64,000 nucleotides of DNA from Chitinophaga sp. CF118 (GCF_900112615.1 NZ_FOMK01000005.1:372001-436000); one strand, 5' to 3'; shown: positions 45,204-53,901, counted from the first letter of the stretch. Notes: generated by a model from the sequence alone, not told the origin. Program-made: numbers and translations.

Positions 45204-45785
45204 TTACCGGTAAAGGAGGCAGAATATAATCCAGGTCATTAACCCTAATTTTCTGCGCAAAATTTTAAGGGCAATGGTCATTTGCTTTTTGACAGTCTGC
45301 TCTGTTGTGCCCATGATTATAGCAATCTCTTTATGACTCAGGTGATGTTTACGACTCAGTTCAAATACTTCGCGCATTCTTGGGGGTAAGGCCGCAATTT
45401 CTTTTTCTATTAATGCTTTAAACAGATTCTCCCGAACGCGGTAATCTGTAATAACAGATTGTTCTTTAGTAAATTTCTGTATAGAAATAATGTATTTGGT
45501 TTGTACTTCCTTATGGGCGATCGTATTCAGGATATGATTACGTACACTATTATACAGATATCCGGCAAGGTTGCTGCCTACATTGATACTTTCCCGTTTA
45601 TCCCATAATGTGGTAAATACGTCCTGGATTGCATCCTGTGCTTCTTCCTGATTGCGGGTCTTCTGCCACGCATGATTGTGAAGGATAAACTTATAACGGT
45701 GATAGATCTCAGCAAATGCAGACCTGTCGCCAGACCTTAAAAGGTCTGTCAATTCCTCATTCGACATTTCTCCATACCGGTTCAT
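45204..45785 (-). CDS. ECF-family sigma-70 factor
   Basis: A 193-residue ECF sigma of the FecI-like Bacteroidota group. Region 2: AFAEIYHRYKFILHNHAWQK and EAQDAIQDVFTTLWDKRESI; region 4: LPPRMREVFELSRKHHLSHKEIAIIMGTTEQTVKKQM. Normally such genes lie next to fecR; here an ABC ATPase and a permease are placed between. The start codon lies inside a perfect 24-bp palindrome (45781-45804), which may regulate its translation or transcription. Confidence 0.94.
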   Translation of the reverse strand: MNRYGEMSNEELTDLLRSGDRSAFAEIYHRYKFILHNHAWQKTRNQEEAQDAIQDVFTTLWDKRESINVGSNLAGYLYNSVRNHILNTIAHKEVQTKYIISIQKFTKEQSVITDYRVRENLFKALIEKEIAALPPRMREVFELSRKHHLSHKEIAIIMGTTEQTVKKQMTIALKILRRKLGLMTWIIFCLLYR

Positions 45786-45804
45786 TAATTTGCAAATTAA
45801 TGAA
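45781..45804 (-). promoter_or_regulatory. 24-bp perfect palindrome over the sigma start codon
   Basis: TTCATTAATTTG (45781-45792) is followed by its exact complement CAAATTAATGAA (45793-45804). The sigma ATG (45783-45785 on the minus strand) is in one arm. As RNA it could form a 10-bp stem with a UGCA loop hiding the start; as DNA it is a symmetrical operator. Confidence 0.55.
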
Positions 45805-46080
45805 AAATGCTACAAATGTTCAGCCGCAAATAGCAGGACATACTCTTTTATCGGCTCAAAGGCACCGTCACTGGTTACATGCAGGTTTACACCCTGGTTT
45901 TAATTTACATCAGATTTTAGCTGGGTAACAGTATTTTAATATATAAAATTCTATATTTATATTGTATAGGGACATTCTTCTGACTTATTTTCTTCTTAAG
46001 TTTTAAATAACAAATTATAGCTATAGTGAAAATCAACGCTTGTGCTATAAAATAATATATCTACAAAAGAGCAGATTAAA

Positions 46081-46785
46081 ATGATGACAAACAAAAAATT
46101 AGCAAGGATAGCAGGGCTGCTTTATCTGATCGTTATTGGCACGGGTCTTTTCGCCGAAGTATTTGTTCGTCAGGCATTAAGGGTATCTGGCGATGCTATA
46201 ACAACTGCTCACAACATTCAGGCATCTGAAATGTTATATCGTTTGGGTTTTGTTGCGGACCTCACTAATTTCGTTATCGGTCTTCCATGTATACTTATTT
46301 TTTATATTCTGTTTAAGCAGGTCAATAAATATCTTGCCACACTTGCTATCTTCTTTGTAATTATACAAACGGCAATTATAGCAGTTAACTTACTGAATCA
46401 GGCTTCTCCTTTGCTTTTTTTAGGAGGAGGACAATACCTGAAATCATTTCAACCTGATCAATTGGCAATGTTGTCAAATCATGCTCTTGATCTTCAGGCA
46501 GAAGGGTATGCTATAGGTTTGGTATTCTTTGGATTTTACTGTTTAATAATTGGCTATCTTATTATTAAGTCTACATTTTTACCCCGGATATTAGGAGTAC
46601 TCTATGGTCTCGCTGGTTTATGCTATGTAATTAACAGCTATGCCATGTTTCTTTCACCAAATTTTGCGAGCACGCTTTTTCCTTACATTATGATTCCTTC
46701 CTTTGTCGGAGAATTTTCAGTTAGCTTATGGCTTCTGATTATGGGAGTGAAAGAGAATAAATCATCTGAAAAAGACATACAATAG
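46081..46785 (+). CDS. DUF4386 membrane protein
   Basis: A 234-residue protein with about six membrane helices and the DUF4386 opening KKLARIAGLLYLIVIGTGLFAEVFVRQ. Function unknown; homologues occur widely in Bacteroidota and Firmicutes. Its last nine codons (ENKSSEKDIQ and stop) are repeated as a relic at 33780-33812, indicating that a related gene was present there. The 295-bp upstream spacer contains the divergent promoter region with the sigma gene. Confidence 0.85.
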   Translation: MMTNKKLARIAGLLYLIVIGTGLFAEVFVRQALRVSGDAITTAHNIQASEMLYRLGFVADLTNFVIGLPCILIFYILFKQVNKYLATLAIFFVIIQTAIIAVNLLNQASPLLFLGGGQYLKSFQPDQLAMLSNHALDLQAEGYAIGLVFFGFYCLIIGYLIIKSTFLPRILGVLYGLAGLCYVINSYAMFLSPNFASTLFPYIMIPSFVGEFSVSLWLLIMGVKENKSSEKDIQ

Positions 46786-46875
46786 TTGGACTAAACAGGA
46801 CGAGGTGCAAAAGAAGGCGCCCTATGGAATAAGGTGTATAGTATTTATCTCATACCATTAACATAAATCATTATC

Positions 46876-47319
46876 ATGATAAACATTTTCAGTCCCGATT
46901 ACGAACGATGGGAAGGAGTCTCCAGAATTAAGATTTACCTTTTAAGATTATTATATGTACTGATGGCTCTTTTTCTGGGAAAGGATGCCTGGACCTTTAT
47001 TTTTACGCACAAAGGAGCATGGGATCCTGCAGAAGCTATGAACTTCTCCGTTTGGGCATCTTATTCTGTTCTATCATTATTGGGCATCTTGTATCCGCTC
47101 AGGATGCTTCCTCTGGTGATGCTGGAAATACTTTATAAAACCATATGGTTAATACTGGTTGCTTATCCATTGTGGATGTCAAATCAGCTAGCCGGTTCAC
47201 CAGCAGAAGGGATGACGTTCGTATTTGCATTAGTGCCTCTGCCGATTATCGCGATGCCTTGGAAGTATGCTTTCAGAAAATATGTCCTTATGACTAAAGA
47301 TGATGAGAAGCGGAAGTAA
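46876..47319 (+). CDS. Hypothetical four-helix membrane protein
   Basis: A 147-residue protein with about four hydrophobic segments (KIYLLRLLYVLMALFLG, FSVWASYSVLSLLGILYPL, LYKTIWLILVAYPLWM, MTFVFALVPLPIIAM) and a charged C-terminus. Not matched to a named family. It lies 91 nt after the DUF4386 gene in the same direction and may be co-transcribed. Confidence 0.75.
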   Translation: MINIFSPDYERWEGVSRIKIYLLRLLYVLMALFLGKDAWTFIFTHKGAWDPAEAMNFSVWASYSVLSLLGILYPLRMLPLVMLEILYKTIWLILVAYPLWMSNQLAGSPAEGMTFVFALVPLPIIAMPWKYAFRKYVLMTKDDEKRK

Positions 47320-47370
47320 GTCAAAATATTTGAACACGATAAAGTGTAGTCTTAAAAGCCGGCAAAATAA

Positions 47371-47418
47371 AAACGAGAAGAACACGTCTGTATTGTTCTC
47401 GTCTCCTTTGGTACAAAT
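47371..47418 (-). repeat. R element, partial copy 5 fused to ATPase relic
   Basis: Hairpin CGAGAAGAACA / TGTATTGTTCTCG (47374-47402) preceded by CAAAATAAAAA and followed by only GGTACAAA of the tail before the sequence turns into the 5' end of a DUF4143 ATPase gene at 47419. The tail is deleted at the junction. Confidence 0.55.
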
Positions 47419-47499
47419 TGAGTAATTTCAGACTTAGCTTTACGAGTAATCATCCTTGCAATTATAACATTAAATATTCGATTTGTAAGGATAGAATTT
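47419..47499 (-). pseudogene. 5' relic of DUF4143 ATPase gene with its control region
   Basis: On the minus strand the start codon and first codons MITRKAKSEI are identical in meaning to those of the intact ATPase at 56547-57716; the frame then leaves it (TQFVP). Upstream the control region ATCCTTGCAA and TTGTAAGGAT, 21 bp apart, is almost the same as in the intact gene. The rest of the gene is deleted. Confidence 0.75.
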
Positions 47500-47624
47500 G
47501 TTATATTAAATATATCTGATAAGTATATCATCTATAAACTAATCTTTAAAGACCTGCCTTAAAGACATGTTTTCGATCTGAATTATGTAAATTTTACTCT
47601 TTGACCTCTTTCCACTTATTTGTT

Positions 47625-47994
47625 ATGAACAAACCCCCAATTAATAACCCATCTGATGTACTTTCTTCCTGGCTCTTGAAGTATTATCACCACAAACATT
47701 TAATAGGCCCGAGGATCTGACAAGTTCTTTTGGTTCTATTGCATATTTGAATGAAGAAGCATTGCCATGGGAAGGAGTTGAAGAAAAAAGTAAGCCTAAT
47801 TACCGTTTATACTATCAGGTTGTAATAGGCACAATTAATTTTGAAAAGGCAATATCGGCATTACTTGATATCTATGTTGATAAACGTCCGGACGTCCCGC
47901 TCTTAAAGGAGAAGCTATTCTGGCAACTATTATAATTGATTCCAAAGGGTTGGCTGTTGGACACCAAACCCTTGTTAGTGGCATTGGCTTTTAG
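47625..47994 (+). pseudogene. N-terminal relic of a large AAA-domain/helicase-like gene, frameshifted
   Basis: An ATG at 47625 begins MNKPPINNPSDVLSSW; the homology continues in another frame as ALEVLSPQTFNRPEDL and IAYLNEEALPWEG to YVDKRPDV, then in a third as LKGEAILATIIIDSKGLAVG with a stop at 47994. Together they resemble the N-terminus of large AAA-domain (superfamily I-like) proteins that start with a WLALEVLxPQ motif. At least two frameshifts and loss of over 80 percent of the gene. The family assignment is from memory of that motif. Confidence 0.55.
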
Positions 47995-48016
47995 CAGGCT
48001 GCTTTTCTGTCGTCTT

Positions 48017-48931
48017 TTAATTAAACGACTGTCTGAACTCCAGAGGCGAAACGTTTGTCTTTGTCTTGAAAAGTTTGCTGAACGACTGTGAATGTTCAAA
48101 GCCCAATTCATAAGCAATTTCCGAAACGGATAGATTTGTCGTTGATAATTTTTCTTTGGCTTTTTCTATGATTACATTCTGAATGTATTGTTGTGTGTTT
48201 AGTCCTGTCAATGAACTCAACATATCACTCAAATAGCGTTGCGATAGCTTCAATTCTGTGCTGATATATTTCACGGATGGCAAACCGTTCTTCAGGCTGT
48301 TTTCCTCTTCAAAATAGTTGTTTAAAAGTTTGTCCAAAGCAGTTATGATGTCGTGATTGATTGCTTTCCTCGTAATAAATTGCCTATTGTAAAAACGATT
48401 GCTGTAATTCAACAACAATTCTATTTGCGACACCAAAACATCTTGGCTGAAACCGTCAATATTATTGTCTAATTCATTGGCTATTGAAGCAAATAAACTG
48501 GCTATAACTTCTTTTTCTCTTGCAGATAAAAATAAGGCTTCTGAAACATCGTAAGAGAAAAAGCCATATTGATTCATTGTGTTTCCTAATGGATAATTTC
48601 GTATAAAGTCCGAATGGAAATACAAAGCAAGACCTTCATAGCTTTCTATGTTTTCTGGTGGATAAACAATTTGTTTTGGCTTCAAAAATGCTAATCCGCC
48701 TTCTTCAAAATCGTAATATGCTTGTCCGTATTTTATTTGTCCTGTGAATGTAGGCTTAAAGGAAATTTTGTAAAAATCGAAACTTGTTTTTTGCCCTCTT
48801 GGAAACATTTCAATCGAAACATTATTGTAATCAACCAATGCAATTAATGGATGCAATGGCGCAGGAAGTCCCAATATCCGTACAAGTTGCGATATACTTT
48901 TAATATGAGTTATGTTAGATTCTCGTTGCAT
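48017..48931 (-). CDS. AraC-family transcriptional regulator
   Basis: The start at 48931 (MQRESNITHIKSISQLVRILG) is preferred over Met at 48955. The 304-residue protein has a cupin-like N-terminal ligand domain (about 1-190) and a double HTH (about 205-304: SVKYISTELKLSQRYLSDML; LSVSEIAYELGFEHSQSFSKLFK). It is intact, unlike the two AraC relics at 15498 and 17764, and lies downstream of two AKR genes on the same strand, which it may regulate. Confidence 0.92.
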   Translation of the reverse strand: MQRESNITHIKSISQLVRILGLPAPLHPLIALVDYNNVSIEMFPRGQKTSFDFYKISFKPTFTGQIKYGQAYYDFEEGGLAFLKPKQIVYPPENIESYEGLALYFHSDFIRNYPLGNTMNQYGFFSYDVSEALFLSAREKEVIASLFASIANELDNNIDGFSQDVLVSQIELLLNYSNRFYNRQFITRKAINHDIITALDKLLNNYFEEENSLKNGLPSVKYISTELKLSQRYLSDMLSSLTGLNTQQYIQNVIIEKAKEKLSTTNLSVSEIAYELGFEHSQSFSKLFKTKTNVSPLEFRQSFN

Positions 48932-49117
48932 TTTTTTAGTTATAAATGTAATCAACTTTGTTTTGACAGACGAATGACACTACTTGCACCTGTAACAGCT
49001 ACAACTTTTTCTTTAAGATATTGCATATTCTTTCGTCTGCTGTGTAAGGTTTTGTGTGCAAGCTCATTACTTGTTCCTGCACACACCTTATTGTTGCACA
49101 CACTTTGTTTTGCTTTA

Positions 49118-50095
49118 TTATCTATCTATTTGTTTTTCTAAAACTTCAGGATAGCGGTCACCCACAAGTGTAATTCCATTTACTGTTGTGTTAATCTTTG
49201 CTAGCTCATCAGCTGTTAGTACAATATTTGTACTGCCAATGTTTTCCTCTAAACGATGCAATTTTGTAGTCCCCGGGATTGGTGCTATCCAGGGCTTTTG
49301 AGCTAAGATCCAAGCCAATGCTAATTGCCCGGTTGTAACATTTTTTTGGTTAGCAATCTTAGAAAGTTCGTCCACTAGAACCAGATTGGCTTTTATGTTC
49401 TCTTCGCTGAAACGAGGAATGACATTTCTGCGGTCGACATCCGCTAATTTTGAATTTATTGTACCTGTGAGGAAGCCTTTGCCCAAAGGACTGAACGGAA
49501 CGAAACCAATTCCTAACTCTTCTAATGTTGGTATGATCTCATTTTCGGGCTCACGCCAAAACAAAGAGTATTCGCTTTGTAATGCTGTTACAGGTTGAAT
49601 TGAATGTGCCTTGCGAATAGTTTTTGCGCTTGCTTCCGATAAACCGAAATATTTTACTTTACCCTCTTGTATCAAGTCTTTTACTGTACCTGCAACATCT
49701 TCTATTGGAACATTGGGGTCAACTCTGTGCTGATAAAGCAGATCGATGTAATCTGTTTTTAATCTTTTTAAAGATGCTTCGACTACTACTCTGATAGTTT
49801 CGGGTCTGCTGTCTAAACCTGTTGTTGGTCTAGCATCTTTACAACCAAATTTTGTTGCTATAACAACGTCTTTTCTATAAGGCTGTAATCCTTCGCCAAC
49901 AAGTTCTTCATTGGTGTAAGGCCCGTAGGCTTCTGCGGTATCAAAAAATGTGATACCCCTTTCAACTGCGTTGCGCAGTAGTGTTATGGCATCTTTTTTA
50001 TCAAGACCTTTGCCATCCAAAAAGTTTAAACCCATACAGCCAAAACCTAATGCGGAAACTTCTAATCCGCTATTCCCTAATTTTCTTTTTTGCAT
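49118..50095 (-). CDS. Aldo/keto reductase (paralogue of 15711)
   Basis: A 325-residue complete AKR. Tetrad: Asp/Tyr in FFDTAEAYGPYTNEELVG, Lys in VVIATKFGC, His in LLYQHRVDPN; cofactor segment PIPGTTKLHRLEENIG. Very similar to the AKR at 15711-16712 over its whole length, so the two are recent paralogues. A 58-bp region 43 nt upstream of its start is repeated before the next AKR gene (51015), pointing to shared control. Confidence 0.94.
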   Translation of the reverse strand: MQKRKLGNSGLEVSALGFGCMGLNFLDGKGLDKKDAITLLRNAVERGITFFDTAEAYGPYTNEELVGEGLQPYRKDVVIATKFGCKDARPTTGLDSRPETIRVVVEASLKRLKTDYIDLLYQHRVDPNVPIEDVAGTVKDLIQEGKVKYFGLSEASAKTIRKAHSIQPVTALQSEYSLFWREPENEIIPTLEELGIGFVPFSPLGKGFLTGTINSKLADVDRRNVIPRFSEENIKANLVLVDELSKIANQKNVTTGQLALAWILAQKPWIAPIPGTTKLHRLEENIGSTNIVLTADELAKINTTVNGITLVGDRYPEVLEKQIDR

Positions 50096-50138
50096 AATTC
50101 TTTTTTGATTGTTTCTAAAACTGAATAAATCTCAAGTA

Positions 50139-50196
50139 CAAAATTCTTGATTGTCGTTCTATAAAAAGTAGTTAGATTGGTAATTGTTGTAGTCAA
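50139..50196 (-). promoter_or_regulatory. Shared AKR upstream motif, copy 1
   Basis: A 58-bp block, from CAAAATTCTT (50139) to TTGTTGTAGTCAA (ending 50196), is the same in 45 of 58 positions, without gaps, as 51041-51098. Both lie 25-43 nt upstream of AKR starts. On the minus strand it begins TTGACTACAACAA, suggesting a common promoter or operator. Confidence 0.6.
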
Positions 50197-50211
50197 GTTT
50201 TCAAACGTTTT

Positions 50212-51015
50212 TCAAACACTATAAATTAGTCCGCCACCTTGATCTAACGATTTGATAGTTTCCATATCATCGGCAGACAACTCAAAGTCAAATACATTGA
50301 AATTTTCATTGATCCTTTTCACATTTGCTGATTTTGGAATAGCAACGACTTCTTTCTGAATTAACCATCGTAGAACCACTTGGGCAATACTTTTATTATA
50401 TTTGCTTGAAAGCATTATTAAAGGTTCATTGTTAAAAAGATTATTTTTACCCTGAGCAAAGGGTGCCCAGGACTCCAACTGTATGCCTTGAGATTTTAAA
50501 CCTTTTTGCATTTCTGTTTTTTGGGAAAATGGATGTGTTTCCACTTGATTGACTGCTGGTATCACACTATGCTGCTTCAGTAAATTCTGAATCTGATTCA
50601 TATTGAAATTACTTACACCTATAGCCCTTACTTTACCTTCTCTGTATAATTCTTCCATTGCAGTCCAGGATGAGCTTACGTCTCCCTGCGGGAGATGTAT
50701 CAAGTACAGATCAATATAGTCAAGACCCAATTTTGCTAGTGATGCTTCAAAGGCACTCTTTGTTTTTTCGTACCCTATATCCGCTGGCAAAAATTTTGTA
50801 GTTACAAAGATTTCTTCCCGTTTGACATTACTTTTTTTAATCGCTCTGCCCACCGATTCCTCATTATTGTATACCGAAGCTGTGTCTATAAGTCTGTAGC
50901 CGATATTTAAAGCATTTAGTACAGACTGCTCACACTCAAAACCGTCTCGAAGCAAGTACGTGCCAAAACCAAGCAGCGGCATCGTTACTCCATTGTTTAA
51001 TATTACATTTTCCAT
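50212..51015 (-). CDS. Aldo/keto reductase, 2,5-diketo-D-gluconate reductase type
   Basis: A 267-residue AKR of the DkgA/DkgB type. Tetrad: Asp/Tyr in LIDTASVYNNEESVG, Lys in FVTTKFLP, His in LYLIHLPQGD; also GVSNFNMNQIQ and VAIPKSANVKRINEN. Reduces a broad range of aldehydes and ketones with NADPH. It precedes the other AKR gene by 116 nt, and both carry the same 58-bp upstream motif. Confidence 0.93.
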   Translation of the reverse strand: MENVILNNGVTMPLLGFGTYLLRDGFECEQSVLNALNIGYRLIDTASVYNNEESVGRAIKKSNVKREEIFVTTKFLPADIGYEKTKSAFEASLAKLGLDYIDLYLIHLPQGDVSSSWTAMEELYREGKVRAIGVSNFNMNQIQNLLKQHSVIPAVNQVETHPFSQKTEMQKGLKSQGIQLESWAPFAQGKNNLFNNEPLIMLSSKYNKSIAQVVLRWLIQKEVVAIPKSANVKRINENFNVFDFELSADDMETIKSLDQGGGLIYSV

Positions 51016-51040
51016 TTTTGCACTTACTTAAATTTCATTG

Positions 51041-51098
51041 CAAAATTCTTAATAGTCGTCCGATGAAATGTATCCGAGTTGGTATTTGTTGTAGTCAA
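51041..51098 (-). promoter_or_regulatory. Shared AKR upstream motif, copy 2
   Basis: Second copy of the 58-bp block (CAAAATTCTT at 51041 to TTGTTGTAGTCAA ending 51098), 25 nt upstream of the DkgA-type gene. The central 10 positions differ most, the ends are almost constant, as expected for two half-sites. Confidence 0.6.
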
Positions 51099-51201
51099 AT
51101 TGTATAGCGTGGTGGCTGGGCTTGGTTGTCCGTTTTGTCTTGTCGGTCAATTGAGTGTCTGACTTTGCTTTTGAGAAAAACGGAGACAGACATCCACACT
51201 A

Positions 51202-51453
51202 CCAAAACTACTTGGTCTGGCAAGATTGGCCAGGTGGCATGAAAGCGTCAGGCAATCTGGCTTTAAAGCTTTCAATACCATATCCAGATCCATAGAGCAT
51301 CATTATGAAACCATCCTGAATTACTTCGATAATAGATCTACAAATGCATCTGCCGAATCTTTTAATGCAAAGATCAAGGCATTCAGAAGTCAGTTTAGAG
51401 GAGTAAGAAGCGTCGAATTCTTTCTGTTCAGACTAACACAATTGTATGCTTAA
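51202..51453 (+). pseudogene. ISL3-like transposase relic (C-terminal)
   Basis: The frame PKLLGLARLARWHESVRQSG continues FKAFNTISRSIEHHYETILN, YFDNRSTNASAESFNAKIKA and FRSQFRGVRSVEFFLFRL to a stop. This is the end of ISL3-family (IS204/IS1001/IS1165) DDE transposases, including the conserved Glu of ASAESFNAKIKA. The N-terminal two thirds and both inverted ends are missing, so it is inactive. Confidence 0.8.
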
Positions 51454-51524
51454 AAAGCTCCAGCTCCACAACATTGGGGATTGATCCGTAAAAGTTCGAA
51501 CCGAATAACTAGCTGTAAACCAAT

Positions 51525-51640
51525 AAAAAAGCCCATCTATAAGATGAGCTTTTTAGTATTCTAAATGTTAAAATTATTAACATTTCGTTAAGTACAACGG
51601 GGCGGACAAATGTCGAAGTTCTATGTGTATGATTTTAAGA
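51525..51640 (-). repeat. R element copy 6, split by a small palindrome
   Basis: Hairpin AAAAAAGCCCATCT / AGATGAGCTTTTT (51525-51554). The tail starts only at 51591: AGTACAACGGGGCGGACAA, TGTCGAAGTTCTATG, GATTTTAAGA to 51640. Between them an inverted repeat AAATGTTAA (51563-51571) / TTAACATTT (51577-51585) is inserted. Confidence 0.75.
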
Positions 51641-51804
51641 GATTGTTAGGTTTTTTACCGGATAATGTAAAAATATTGTATCGAATTACTCCGTCTTAAT
51701 CATAATTGAAAGTTGCAACGCCATCTATTAATATTTCCTTTTAGAAACTAATAAGTTGAATTATATAATTGACATATCTTTATAAAAACATAATCCCTTA
51801 TACA

Positions 51805-52785
51805 ATGAACCTAAAATCTGTATTGATTGTTTGTTGCTTTGTGGGTGTATCGTTCTCCTGTAATAAAACCCACGATACACTTCCTGCTCCTCAGCCGACA
51901 AACGATTTCAAACAAAACATCAGTATCCGTCTGAGTGGTGATATTACATTCACCGAAACTCCTTTAAACGGAACAAGACAAGCGCATAACTATGTATATG
52001 CCAAATCTATTTTAAGCGGTATAATGTACGCTGTTGATGTTCGTAGTGATGCAAAGCCATTTGCTGCGGGCCTTTTTACAAATCGAGACAGTATCGTGTT
52101 GTCATTACCTGCCAATAAAAATTATACTGTGACGGTAGCTGTCGTAACAAGAGGCAGTGGCCTTGGACCATGGTACGAAGAATTACCTGGTTCAGGACGT
52201 CGCTTTGAGCGCCCCTTTAACAGGTATCTCGACAACACATTAAGCTACAATGTAACAGACAGTACTTTCCTTCAAGACTTTACCTATTCTAATATGTTCG
52301 ATCAGGATACTGTCAGTGCATTTTCTCCATACTATCCTGAAATGGATACTTACATTGGCAAAGTAGATGTCTATGCAGATTCTTCCCAAACCATCACGAT
52401 ACCGGTGAAAAGGATCGCTTTTGGCATACGTTATACAGCTTCCAATTTTACCGGTGGAAGATTAATTGTGAGTTATAGCTTTGGTGCTATGCTTACCAAA
52501 TATTTTACACCACAGGATATGGGCGGCATCGCTATATATACTGTAGATGATTACAGGTATGCTGATCAGCCTACTGCATGGTTGCGTATCCTGGCCACTA
52601 TTAAATGGGAAAAACCTGATGGCACAGTTGTTACCCTTGGTAGTAAAGAATTATACCCTCCCCAAAGAAACTATGTAACTACAGTTAATGTTACATTGCC
52701 AACTTCTACATCTACTGTGAATGAGGGTGTAAATATTCAGCTTACAGAAACAGACTGGAGTAGTTCTGACATCATTAATCTCTAA
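51805..52785 (+). CDS. Putative lipoprotein, first of a tandem pair
   Basis: The start at 51805 (MNLKSVLIVCCFVGVSFSCNK) gives a lipoprotein signal with Cys19; the frame extends upstream to 51769 without support. The 326-residue protein is mainly beta, and its segments IRLSGDITFTETPLNG and MYAVDVRSDAKPFAAGLF correspond to VRISGITTVTTPMENG and FYAVDVRLLNGAPYAQGLY in the next protein. Family not recognised. Probably surface-exposed; no partner genes visible. It is 8 nt from the next gene, so they form an operon. Confidence 0.75.
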   Translation: MNLKSVLIVCCFVGVSFSCNKTHDTLPAPQPTNDFKQNISIRLSGDITFTETPLNGTRQAHNYVYAKSILSGIMYAVDVRSDAKPFAAGLFTNRDSIVLSLPANKNYTVTVAVVTRGSGLGPWYEELPGSGRRFERPFNRYLDNTLSYNVTDSTFLQDFTYSNMFDQDTVSAFSPYYPEMDTYIGKVDVYADSSQTITIPVKRIAFGIRYTASNFTGGRLIVSYSFGAMLTKYFTPQDMGGIAIYTVDDYRYADQPTAWLRILATIKWEKPDGTVVTLGSKELYPPQRNYVTTVNVTLPTSTSTVNEGVNIQLTETDWSSSDIINL

Positions 52786-52793
52786 TTATCAAC

Positions 52794-53801
52794 ATGAAAA
52801 CGAAATATATATTAGTCGCGCTGTGTCTATCAGTGGTAACTGCTTTTTATGCATGTAAAAAGTCTGAGAAGCTGACACCTGAAACTGAGATCAGTGTTGA
52901 GAAAATAAAGGTAGGTGTACGAATAAGCGGTATCACTACCGTCACAACCCCTATGGAAAATGGGAAGAAATTGCCAGTTTCTGTAGCTGCCAGATCGATC
53001 TTCGACAGTACTTTTTATGCCGTAGATGTACGGCTGCTAAACGGAGCTCCATATGCTCAGGGCCTTTACAATTCACCTGAAGGAATTGTGCTGGAGCTGA
53101 CAAAGAATGAGCTATATCTGATACGGGTAGCTGCCATTAAAAAAGGAACCAGTTATGGCATACCACCGGCAGGTACTTCCGGAGGATATGTGTATCTCTA
53201 CAGACCATTTGATAAGCCGGTAAAAAATGAAATGGTATATAATACTGCTGTTCCTAATTCGCCTGATGCACTGAATCCAACTTTTCTGGATAGCGTAACC
53301 TACATGCCTGTATTAGAGAATCCCTTTACAGGAGAAACCGGCGCGTATGTATATCCGGAACTGGAAACTTATTATCAGTCGGTGCAGTTTAGTGCCGCAG
53401 ATACTTCTTCATCTCTTAATCTTGCTCTCCGCAGGATCTGTTTTGGTATTAATTATAACCTGATCAATTTTGAAGATGGTACTCTGAAAGTCGAATATGA
53501 CGGGGAGATGAAAACTAAAACATTCAGCCAGTACGGAGGCTATGATGAACATTTAAGTATTTATACAGCGGATCATTTCCGTTATAGCGATACGATCTAT
53601 CAACCGGTTAATCTTACGTTTACTTTTGTAAAATTTGATGGTACAATTGTGCCAATGGGAACTAAGTCGTTATATCCAAGAAGAAATATGCTCACAACAA
53701 TCAATGTTACACAGCCGGCCGCCGGCAGAACAGCTGATGTGAATACAAATATCTTCCTTACAGATACCGCTTTTGCAGGTGGTACCACGGTGCAATTCTA
53801 A
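52794..53801 (+). CDS. Putative lipoprotein, second of a tandem pair
   Basis: A 335-residue lipoprotein (MKTKYILVALCLSVVTAFYACKK, Cys21), paralogous to the preceding protein: the same order of strands, the same ARSIFDSTFYAVDVR-type core and C-terminal TTINVTQPAAGRTADVNTNIFLTD against TTVNVTLPTSTSTVNEGVNIQLTE. Function unknown; the fold might be fimbrillin- or carbohydrate-binding-like but no motif proves it. Transcription ends at the strong hairpin 53820-53862. Confidence 0.75.
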   Translation: MKTKYILVALCLSVVTAFYACKKSEKLTPETEISVEKIKVGVRISGITTVTTPMENGKKLPVSVAARSIFDSTFYAVDVRLLNGAPYAQGLYNSPEGIVLELTKNELYLIRVAAIKKGTSYGIPPAGTSGGYVYLYRPFDKPVKNEMVYNTAVPNSPDALNPTFLDSVTYMPVLENPFTGETGAYVYPELETYYQSVQFSAADTSSSLNLALRRICFGINYNLINFEDGTLKVEYDGEMKTKTFSQYGGYDEHLSIYTADHFRYSDTIYQPVNLTFTFVKFDGTIVPMGTKSLYPRRNMLTTINVTQPAAGRTADVNTNIFLTDTAFAGGTTVQF

Positions 53802-53819
53802 TTATAGTTTGCCTGTTTT

Positions 53820-53868
53820 AGCCTTCTTTATGATAATGCGCAGCACTATCATAAAGAAGGCTAATTTT
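53820..53868 (+). terminator. Terminator of the lipoprotein pair
   Basis: AGCCTTCTTTATGATA (53820-53835) and TATCATAAAGAAGGCT (53847-53862) are perfectly complementary over 16 bp and followed by AATTTTTT. It is the strongest rho-independent terminator in the window. Confidence 0.9.
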
Positions 53869-53901
53869 TTATAATTTACTTAAGTAATGTAAAAGAAATA
53901 C

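Noticed and set aside
47747..47935. 62-aa small protein
   Set aside because: It is the middle frame of a frameshifted gene stub; similarity continues upstream and downstream in other frames.
51226..51453. Independent small gene
   Set aside because: Its sequence is the C-terminus of an ISL3-type transposase, open further upstream to 51202 and without the rest of the element.
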